Below, one piece after another: positions 55,491 through 64,000 of a stretch of 64,000 nucleotides of DNA. This DNA is from Saitoella complicata NRRL Y-17804 (lineage: Eukaryota; Ascomycota; Saitoellomycetes; Saitoellales; Saitoellaceae): positions 369,794-433,793 of the forward strand of contig NW_017567003.1 of assembly GCF_001661265.1 (NCBI RefSeq), written 5' to 3'. Under the pieces are notes generated by a model. That model did not search any database. It had not been told where the DNA came from and worked only from the letters and a program-made list of their open reading frames with translations. The stretch's first letter is position 1. Every line of letters begins with the position of its first letter. Made by a program: the position numbers and the translations under genes.

Positions 55491-56422
55491 TTAGCGGAGT
55501 GGTGAGTTCAAGACATCGAAATCGGCTTCATGAAACCCCGCTGCGATGTTGACCGCCCGTTTGTTCGGCTGACATGCAACAGTTAAGCATCCCGTGAACT
55601 TCGGACCCGGGCTGCACTGATCGCATAGGGCTTCTATGAGATGATCTTTGATTTTCAAAAACATCTGAATGATACCGTCAGAATAGAGCACATGCATGGT
55701 ACTCAGTATAATTGGGATCACGTCGGATGCTGAACGCAGGAGCTGTTTGTAAGGCTTGCCGAGCGATTGCAAAGCACCCCAATGGAGAGCGGCGTGACGC
55801 ACGATCCCCTCGGTGCTGCAAGGTAGATCGTAACGTCCAATCGTATGTAAAAGAACCGCTACTTGCCAAGTCGACGCCTCAATGACATCCATGTCAGAAA
55901 AAGACGAACCAAATGAATACCAGGTTGACACTCACGACATAAACGTACAATTCAGAAGCCAGGACATGCGAGCAATCCAAGGCTTGAGCAGGTAGCGATC
56001 CAGCATCTTACAAAACCAGTCCAACTCCTTGCAAAACGACTTTTCGGCTTCAGACGCGAGTGTTGCCTTTATCATTGCCTCTACTGAAAAGCCCGAGTTG
56101 ATGTAGATCACTTTGGTCAATGCCTCTGCGGTTCTTTCGTCCTCCACGGCGACCTCGCAAAGTATCCCTCGACCGGGTTCGCTCCAGGCGGGTTTCAGAG
56201 CGGCAGCGAAGAACGCGGAGGCCGTGGTCAGAAGGATACTGTGTACAGTCACGAAACCGCCATCGAAGGTTAACTTGAGGTCGGGTGTAGGCGTTGCAGG
56301 AATGAACTGTGACTGTTCAGCACACCTTGAAACGTCACTCGTCACGAGTATACACTTGCCTCGAAGTTCAATTCAGTCTTATCACCAGCCTTTACCAAGG
56401 ACAGCTCTTCGTTAGACTCCAT
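55491..56422 (-). CDS. BTB/POZ domain protein (paralogue 2)
   Basis: BTB domains mediate dimerisation, often for Cul3 ligases or transcription regulators. Exon 1 is 56422-56360 (MESNEELSLVKAGDKTELNF), followed by a GC-AG intron (56359-56307, donor GCAAGT), then exon 2 with FIPATPTPDLKLTFDGGFVT, VHSILLTTASAFFAAALKPA and a back half LDWFCKMLDRYLLKPWIARM. A further intron near 55945-55870 (donor GTACGT or GTGAGT, not decided) leads to a 3' exon with LLHTIGRYDLPCSTEGIVRH and IIQMFLKIKDHLIEALCDQC, ending FDVLNSPLR. No disabling change seen. Exact 3' splice uncertain. Confidence 0.68.
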
Positions 56423-56442
56423 TGTGTTTAGGGTTGGAACGT

Positions 56443-56700
56443 TTACGACTGATCCTCCTGATGTTCTTCCTCTTCCAACTGTACATTACAAGACTCCTCA
56501 AGAACATCATCAACATTCATCTCGGACTCAGAAACAACGCTGATCTCCGTCTCCATCCTCTTCCTTGAGGAAAAGCGGACAGGCATGCCAATTGCGATAG
56601 AGGTGAGTCTTCCCATGATGAGGGGAGCAGGGTTTCTCATGTGTTGCTCGTCCTCCACGTCCGCATCCGTATCCTCTTCTGCATCGCCGTCTTCGTTACA
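56443..56700 (-). other. Acidic open frame of uncertain status
   Basis: A minus-strand frame with DADVEDEQHMRNPAPLIMGR and MPVRFSSRKRMETEISVVSE, ending in an acidic, Gln-rich run. A frame at 59240-59400 (minus) has similar AMGVKYRKRSELEVEISLDV. The two may be relics of one duplicated sequence. Confidence 0.25.
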
Positions 56701-56879
56701 GGTCTCTTCGCCCGTAACCTCAAGACTCGTGGGCCTAGCAGGAACCCCGAATTTCTTAGACACCATCTCAGGTCTCCTTCGTCTTCTTCCTCCCCTTATG
56801 AGGGAGGGACCCTCGTGGGTTTCACCCAGCTCACACGAGATCTGACCAGGCGCCGTGAGGCGGACTTCCGGCTTATCCC

Positions 56880-57095
56880 TCAGTATGAGGAAGCGTCCAA
56901 ACTTAACTCTCCGGTTTTTGGCGAACATGAGAAACGAGATTCGATCCCCGATGCACGGTATGCTGTCCACGAACACCCTCCTGGCGGATGCTTCCTTGGG
57001 TACAGAGCAGCGAGACTTGGTAGCAATTATGGAAGACTCACCATCGATCCTATTGCAAGTTAATAATTATATTCCGGACTGCTCCAAACCGTCAT
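56880..57095 (+). pseudogene. Histidine kinase HisKA fragment, copy 3
   Basis: Reads LRFLANMRNEIRSPMHGMLS, TNTLLADASLGTEQRDLVAI and a continuing helix NNYIPDCSK. This is a HisKA dimerisation domain whose expected H-box Ser-His-Glu is Arg-Asn-Glu here, so the phospho-acceptor histidine is gone. No ATPase or receiver domain follows. It differs from copies 1 and 2 in sequence and so comes from another kinase gene. Confidence 0.75.
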
Positions 57096-57469
57096 CCGGA
57101 ATGTTTACGACGAGTAAGAGCGATATGAGCAGGTCCACAGAGTCAGTACGTCATAGGTGCGACTCTTATCCTTGTATTGGCTTTCCGTCCATGCATGCCC
57201 ATGTATGCCCCAGTATGCTCATTGCCCACTCGGCTAGGGCGGGAAGCTCAAAGTGCAGTCAAGTCTAGTCCTCACAATAGTCTTGGGCTTGCTCCTTTCA
57301 TAGGAGGGTCTAGCGAGACGCCGAATTCGGGACTGCCTTGGCGTATTCAACAACTAAAATGTCCCCGCGCTTTTTTATGCGCCACATTACTCCAACACAT
57401 CCGCACAATATTCTTCCTCCTTCCGACCCCATTTGCAGTTATCCTCATCGAAATAGCGTTCCAGCAAAG

Positions 57470-58606
57470 ATGACGTCGGAGGCACCAACCTTGGTGAATA
57501 CCCCCATGGCTGCTACACCTCGGCCGAGCGCGTCAACGACGCCTAGTCTGCTACAGCCGTCAGAACATCCGCCGCCGAATCGCCGTTCGAACAGAGCTTC
57601 TGCCCGACCTCCGGCAGAAAGAAGTATATGGGACCGATTGGGAATCCATCCGTTGCGCGGGATAATCACGGATACCAAGAGACGTGTGCCGTATTACTGG
57701 AGCGACTGGACAGATGCATGGGATTATCATGTGGTCCCGGCCACGATCTTCATTTTCTTCGCGAAGTGCGTACATCACACGCTCCCCTGCCCCTCGGTCC
57801 GTAATCTTATAGCGTAGCATTCTACCCGCCCTCGCATTCTCCTTCGACATGTACGTCCGCACCGACCGCTCCTATGGCGTGAACGAAGTCCTTCTCGCCT
57901 CCGTCCTCGGTGCCGGAGTCTTCTCCATTTTGGGCGGCCAGCCTCTCACTATCGTCGGCGTTACCGGTCCCATCACCGTGTTTAACTATACTATTTATAA
58001 CATCATCACGCCGAATGGAATCGCGTTCTTTCCATTCATGGCGTGCGTGTGCATTTGGAGCGCGATCATGCACTGAATATTGGCGGTCACGAATGCGTGT
58101 AATGGCCTGAAGTATGTTACGAGGTTTAGCTGTGATACCTCCGGTTTCTACGTCGCTTTGGTTTACATTCAGAAGGGCGTTCAGGTAACACCCCATCTGC
58201 TCCTTTCCGAGCTTAGCTGAGGTTTGGTCAGGTCATCACCGACCAATACGAATCCGGTCCTATTGATCCCTCAGCGTACCTCTCCATAGTCATCGCTCTC
58301 CTCGTTACCGTTTTCGGGTACTTCTGCAACCTCATCGGCCGCTCTCCTCTCTTCTGGCGTTTCTTCCGTATATTTGTCAGCGACTATGGAATCTCGCTCA
58401 CGGTCATCTTTTTTACGGGCTTTCCACATATCGGTCATATGCGCGCGGTGGGATTGCAGAGGCTTCCGACGAACGAAGCGTTCGGCACCACGTCGGGAAG
58501 AGACTGGCTTGTGCATTTTTGGGAGATCGATGCTGGGCATGTGTTCCTCGCCATCCCGTTCGGATTCCTTTTGACCGTCCTCTTCTACTTTGACCACAAC
58601 GTCTCG
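57470..58606 (+). pseudogene. N-terminal half of a BOR1/SLC4-type anion transporter
   Basis: Exons 57470-57765, 57818-58184 and 58232-58606 join by GT-AG introns of 52 and 47 nt into 346 codons. The order is a Ser/Pro-rich N-terminus, IWDRLGIHPLRGIITDTKRR, NILPALAFSFDMYVRTDRSY, GVNEVLLASVLGAGVFSILG, GGQPLTIVGVTGPITVFNYT, VITDQYESGPIDP and GHVFLAIPFGFLLTVLFYFD, ending HNVS at a GTAAAT donor. A TGA replaces a conserved Trp (58074-58076, IMH-stop-ILAV). The family's next exon is missing here but is the first segment of 53523-54494 on the other strand. Confidence 0.88.
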
Positions 58607-58679
58607 GTAAATTGGCTGCATGAATTCCCTGATTTCTCTCTGCAGAATCCAGCGGCTGCTATACACTGGGTGTCTTGAA

Positions 58680-59700
58680 AGACGTACCTCATTTCAGTCA
58701 CGTTCGAGCCGCGAGGGAGACTAATCCAGAAGTAAGCCAGTCGAACTCCAACTGAAACATCGATATGTGCCGAGTGGATCTAATCGTTGCGCACAGGTGA
58801 TTCTCCAGATTCAAGATATCCTCATGGAGGGTATGATCAAGGAACTGGCATCGACTGGTGGTCCTTGGAGGGCTGTCACTGCTGTATGCCAGCCTACCCG
58901 CTCTGCCATGATCAGCAGCTATAGCCACCGGACTTCCACCTATGGGTCGTCTGCCAAGGACGCCGTCGATAACTCGACTTTCCGCAAACACTTGCTGAGC
59001 TTCGCCCCGCAATACAAGGAGTAATTCACCTTTCTCTTTAGGCCAAGAATTGAGTGATTGTCGTGCGTTCACCACTGCAATGACTGGCTTACAGAACAAA
59101 GGCGTATAGGCTTCGCGTGAGTGCCCTGAAGGAGGGTGAGCGTATTGATTAGCAGTTTCTATATCCGTTCTGTGGTGGGGTTCTGACGTATAACACAAGA
59201 ACCTGTGCTTTCTCCGCCAAATATATGAGTTACAATTCTCCGTTCTTGCCGCACATCCAAATGCTTCTCGTGCTCCGGCTCCTCATCAACATCCAACGAT
59301 ATCTCAACCTCGAGCTCACTCCTCTTCCTGTACTTCACCCCCATTGCCATAGCCGTTTCATTCCATGAACCGTTGTTCATCATCAGCTGCTGTGGTACAG
59401 AAAACGCTGTACAACACTTCAATCTAGACATTCCCACGCTTTCGCGCCCGACGACCGCCAGGAACCCGATGAACCTCACTAGTATAGGAGACCGAGAGGT
59501 TAAATAATTTGTTATCGCAAAGACGTTAATTCCGGAATAAAAGTCATATAGGATAAATCTCCAACCCACAACTCTTCCGTGTATGATGACTGTGCTCACT
59601 TATACCGCAGCTATACTGTTCAATGCCACCATGAACGACGAGATCCTGCAGTGACCGACTTCAAATTAGCTCCAGCCGTGCCGATGTCACCTTAACATCA
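58680..59700. other. Subtelomeric stretch without firm genes
   Basis: About 1 kb. A plus-strand frame (58767-59024) and minus-strand frames lack recognised families. Confidence 0.35.
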
Positions 59701-59763
59701 CCTTTAACACCCGTGCCCATGCTCGTAGCCATGCCCAGGCTATATGACCTACTCGTACCCCTA

Positions 59764-62700
59764 CTACCGCTCCTCATGACTTGCGCGGGGACCGGGACGG
59801 ATCGTCTCAGCACTCCCAGCACTCTGCATCATCGTCGTACTACTCATCGTCGCACTACTCATCGTCCCACTACCACTGGTCCTACTACCCATACCGGGAC
59901 TTTGCACTCCCTGCATAGTCCGTCCGATCCCCTCTGCGTTGCCTTGATCTATTCGTTGTTCTGGTCCTTGGCCAGCGGGTCCGGCGCCTGATCTGCTGGT
60001 TGTCGGAGGGAGGTTCAAATTGACATTCAGGTTCGCGGAAGATTGTGACTGCGTCCGTACCGGCCTTTCTTGAATATGAGGCTGCGGTTGTGAATACCGA
60101 CGTTGATGTGAAGAATGAGGATGCGACGGCGCAGGCGGCGCCCACTGGACTTGTCCCGTCCAAGCCGGATTCCCCATCCCCATGTTCATACCCATCGCCA
60201 TATTCATAGCTTGAGGTCCTGATCCGTGGCCCTGGGTTTGATATGATCCAGGATACGGGACCTGCTGATACGGCCACGGTGGACCACCCTGGCCGTATTT
60301 GTGACCTGGATCGAAGGGGAAGGCACTGGGGGAGTAAGCACCATGGAGAACGTTCGGGACTGCGCGCGGCGGGCCCTCTCCTCCTCCTCCTCCTCCTCCT
60401 GGCGGAGAGCCACCGTGGTGGTGGATACTCGAGTACGGCGGTAATGTCGGGATCAGGGATGGTTGGATGCGTACTGGGCTACCGAGCGGTACTTGCGGGA
60501 TTGGCGGAGGGAGGTGACGACCGCGAGCATCAGCGAACCCGCCCGTTGTCGTAGTTGGCGTGGTGGCTGTCATAGAGGACGCGGGCGTAGGGTCTATTCG
60601 TGCTGGTGCGGGAACATGAGGAAGGTGTGTGTTGGGTTGCGAACGGTGATAGGGGGTGTAGCCAGGGGTGGTGGCAGATGCGATGGGTGCGGAGGAGGCA
60701 GAGGTCGTTGACGAAGGCATACTTGGGCGTGTTTGAGATGGGGTGTACAGATTGGATTGAGAGAGGCTGAGGTCGCTTTGTGAGTGACGTTCCTGCCCGG
60801 CTGAGCCGTCCGGTGTGCGGAAGGGCCAGGCGGATCCCTCGTCTCTGCCAGAGTCACTTCTCTGCACCTTCCTTTTCGGCGACGAAGGTTGAGCGAAGGG
60901 TCTTCCCTCGTTATCCGCCATTTCCCTATCCCTGTCCATGAAGGCATTCCCGCTCCTCCCCTCCCTCGTTCGATCTCTCAACCCACCTTCTGCGATTGCC
61001 CGTCTCAAGTCCTGCACGATCCTCAAACACCTCCTCGCACTCTCCTGTGTCCTCCCGATACGCTCATAGAGACGTGTACACTTCTCGACACAAGCATGGA
61101 GCTCATCTTTGCGTTCACGGTCCGGATCGATGACAAGAGCGGCGACGAGGACGACTGCGGCGGACATGAGGTAGAAGCAAATCACCCACCACGCCGAGCT
61201 CGTCATCACCAAACTCGCCGCAGCCTCCGCTTCCCGCTCGGGTACAACACCCGTTGCTCCACTCTCCGCAAATGCCGCAGCATGATGGGACTCCATCGCC
61301 GAGATCGTGGCGACGGCAGAGTCGATACAAGCCCGCGCAGCGTAAGCGTCCACATCGAACCTTGAATCATGAGCATGCGTCTCCCCAGAACGCGGTGAAC
61401 AGCTGGAGAGACATACACGCATAATCCATATCCTCGCATTATAATACTGCAACTCCAACGCGAATCTGAGCCGTTTAAACGTGGGCGAGTAAAACCTCAA
61501 CATCGCGTCTTCGATATCAGGACGGCGGCGGGGTGTGTGGCTGCTGTGGGGACCGTGGGGACCGGAGTGCAAACCGCGGCCGGCGCCGTAAGAGGTTGAC
61601 GAGCCTGGGACGTCGAATTTGAGGATATCGGGGAGGGAGGAATTCCATTGTTTTAGCTCGCGTTCGGCGTCCATGATGTTTTGTTGGATGATGTTCCAGG
61701 GGGTATGTGAGGCCTGCACAGAGTGTAGCTTCCGGGTTGCGTCCGTGATGATTCTCACGTATTTTGTCTCTGATAACAGGAAAGAGACGTAGGAACGTTG
61801 GCTAGGAGGTTGTTCACCGATGTTTCCGTCAGCGTGGAGATATTCGTCGTCGATTTCGCGTGGGAGGGCAGCGAAGACATCTGAGTCTGAGATACACGGC
61901 GGTCTGGACAACATATGCGACAACTCAAACTCCAAACAATAGATCGACCACCACGTCCTATTACGTGTTTCTTTTTGGACTTCCGTGACGCCTTCCATCG
62001 CCTCGTTTTTGAGGTTGAGCCCGATACCGTATGCGAGGCGAACGGCGAGGCCGATGGTGTTCCAGGCGCGGTTGGGGCGGTCCATGCTGGTGAGGAAGAG
62101 AGCGCAGAGGAGGACGTATTGGATGTGCATCAAACGACCTACCTCTTCCAAGTTGCCGGCGCATATCTGTGCACGGGCATAGAGTTCTTCGTGGATCTTC
62201 GGCGAGGCATCAGCGGAGGTAGATGGAATTCCTTCCCCGAGTGGTTCGGAACGCCAGACTTGGTATGCACCGATCGCGAGAACGATGTTGACTAGTGCGC
62301 GGAACGTATTCACTTGTCCCACCATCGGGGGTGGTTCATCCCAGAATGTGTCATACCTCTCCATGAACTGCCGACGATCGAGGAATGGAAAGACGATATG
62401 AGAACAGCCCCAGTATCTCTCCAGAAAGATATCTGCGAGGTGGCGGGACGGGAGGATGGAGGTCTCGACGGTGGAGGGGTCGGGACCGGGTTTGACGTCG
62501 TCGAGGTGGAAGGTTGTGTGGATATCGGGGTGGCGGGATATGGAGGTGGAGGTCGAGTCGGGATTACGGCCGGGGGTTGCGTGTGCGGAGGGGGCGTGGT
62601 CTTTTTCGTTGAGTTTGCTGATGATGGCACGGACGAAGGCTACATCCGTCGCGGGACCAATGAACCCCTCGGGACGGTTGAGATCAATGGTGTTGAAATC

Positions 62701-63262
62701 CTCCTCGATCGCATCCAGCGAATGTAACGACGATACCTCATCCGCATCCGCATCAAAGGGGTCATCGCCGGATGATCTAGACGGGGAACCAAGAGCGTTC
62801 GTCTGGCGGAGTGCCTCGGTTACGGCGGAAGCGGGGCCTTGTGGGAGGTGAGGGAGGATGTTGCGCAGGAGTTGCTGGTAGGTTGTGTTGATTTGGCGCA
62901 GTTCGGTTATTTCGCTATGGACGATACGTTAACGAACACTTCCTACAGGCTTACACATATGAAATGGAGCGGCTTACTCTTGAGCTCGGTTGCGTTTGCG
63001 GCTCAGTTCGTACTTGCACTGTAAAATTGATGGATCAGAGTGATTCGTCGGTGGAAAGGGGACGGCATACCTCAAATCCGTAGGTACGACAGTGTTGACA
63101 GGCGGGACGGTCTCCGGAACATTTGACGCGACGCTGACGACATGATTCGCAGGCCTTGGCGACGCGGATGCGTTGCTCAGGGAGGTGAGAGAAGAGACCT
63201 AAACCGCCTCCCGAAGCCATCGAGTCATCGCGCTGTGTATCGCGTTGCGCATTCCCAGCCAT
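59764..63262 (-). CDS. Zn2Cys6 transcription factor, telomere-proximal
   Basis: Exons are 63262-63071, 63018-62978 and 62914-59764, with introns of 52 and 63 nt; 1127 residues without interruption. The zinc cluster spans residues 38-65 (CESCRQRRVKCSGDRPACQH and on); its sixth cysteine is the first codon of exon 2. A short coiled segment follows (KYELSRKRNRAQ). PEGFIGPATDVAFV precedes the fungal TF domain: HIVFPFLDRRQFMERYDTFW, LGEGIPSTSADASPK, AWNTIGLAVRLAYGIGLNLK and RTWWSIYCLEFELSHMLSRP. The C-terminal third is Pro/Gln/Ser/Gly-rich with a Gly run (GGGGGGG), probably an activation region. It starts about 600 bp from the telomere repeats and has a paralogue at 28664-31729. Confidence 0.9.
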
Positions 63263-63870
63263 GGTTAATCAAACGACGTGATCCGATTCAAATTGATCAA
63301 TGACGTTGTTGTTCGAAGTCGAACTCGCAGCACTGACCATCAACACACTATGCCACGCAGCGGATCACCCTTATTTGTAGTCGGCGACGAAGCGCATCCG
63401 ATCCGTCGCTTCCCATTTACATGCGCCTTTCCCGGAGTCCTTGCTGTCCATTTCAGAAGGAATCCTTGATCAGTTGGCTGTGGGTGTACGACAGGGCGCC
63501 TACTTCCACCTTTTCCTAAACGGACGTGGGAAACGCGCGATTATTGGTTCCCGGAAACCTGTACGCGGCCGGCCGCGTACAAGTCTCTGCGGTGTTATCA
63601 AATTAAGATAAGCTTATTAAAAGTGACGTTTGATGTGCTGTCTATCGATTGGATCGCGCCATTGACGGTAGATGATGTCGGCAGTTGCCGAGGCATGACG
63701 TTTCGGTACCCCTCCCAGCTGGCGGTCGACGCATTTTGCAATGACTTCAATTGAGCGGCTGACTTCTACGGACCTTCCCTATAACGTTCCTCGCTCAACT
63801 GCAGTAGTGGCTGAGGTAACATGAGAACGTAGCCTTGGAGAGCAAGCATGTGTAGCAGGTGACGAGAACA
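63263..63870. other. Telomere-adjacent spacer
   Basis: About 600 bp between the promoter of the last regulator and the telomere repeats. It should hold that gene's promoter. An AT-rich patch lies at 63598-63630. No repeat family seen. Confidence 0.5.
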
Positions 63871-64000
63871 GTTAGGGTTAGGGTTAGGGTTAGGGTTAGG
63901 GTTAGGGTTAGGGTTAGGGTTAGGGTTAGGGTTAGGGTTAGGGTTAGGGTTAGGGTTAGGGTTAGGGTTAGGGTTAGGGTTAGGGTTAGGGTTAGGGTTA
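63871..64000 (+). repeat. Telomere, TTAGGG tandem repeats
   Basis: About 21.5 perfect TTAGGG units run to the last base, with the G-rich strand reading 5' to 3' toward the end, as required for a right-hand chromosome end. The junction with unique DNA is at 63870/63871. Confidence 0.99.

Noticed and set aside
58698-59198. 166-codon minus-strand frame
   Set aside because: No domain and no splice context; probably chance.
1-64000. CRISPR array, prophage or bacterial operon features
   Set aside because: Spliceosomal introns and TTAGGG telomere show a eukaryotic nuclear chromosome; no regularly spaced direct repeats of CRISPR type were seen.

Overview
The window is the right-hand end of a fungal chromosome. 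It ends in about 21 tandem TTAGGG repeats (63871-64000). Introns are short (mostly 48-70 bp, GT-AG), there is a pseudogene of elongation factor eEF3 (a fungal factor), Zn2Cys6 regulators are present, and the gene set (CLF1, CWF19, HIR1, EOS1-like, ALG13) is fungal. Intron density and the long, Pro/Ser-rich regulators suggest a basidiomycete, but I cannot place it further from sequence alone.

Left part, about 1-25.9 kb, is a compact housekeeping block. In order: UBC9 (partial, -), RPB12 (+), ORC6 (-), CIA1 (+), an EOS1-like membrane protein (+), glutamate 5-kinase PRO1 (-), eIF3h (+), CWF19 (-), Rab geranylgeranyltransferase beta BET2 (+), a SUZ-domain protein (+), CLF1 (-), ALG13 (+), a zinc-ribbon protein (+), a PQ-loop vacuolar protein (+), a 58-residue hydrophobic protein (+), HIR1 (-), a GHITM/BAX-inhibitor-like mitochondrial protein (+), a GH3 beta-glucosidase pseudogene (-), a small hydrophilic protein (-) and an Mpv17/PMP22 protein (+). 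Seven divergent pairs share promoters of about 100-370 bp. Several genes were assembled here by joining exons across introns, so their limits differ from the longest open frames.

Right part, about 25.9-64 kb, is subtelomere. Intact genes are few: two paralogous Zn2Cys6 regulators (28.7-31.7 kb and 59.8-63.3 kb), one BTB/POZ gene and perhaps a few hypothetical genes. The rest is debris: three histidine-kinase fragments (two of them an inverted duplicate), a broken eEF3, a degenerate copy of the C-terminus of the terminal regulator, 3' or 5' pieces of an SDR, an aspartic protease and two MFS transporters, a decayed MULE transposase, a second frameshifted BTB copy, and a borate/bicarbonate-type transporter (BOR1-like) split inside an intron into two divergent halves 3 kb apart. 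Two diverged short elements at 26.2-26.6 kb keep the same hairpin by compensatory changes, and another dispersed repeat occurs at 26.8 and 32.6 kb.

The organisation suggests a stable, gene-dense arm that passes at about 26 kb into a zone of duplication, inversion and gene decay next to the telomere.
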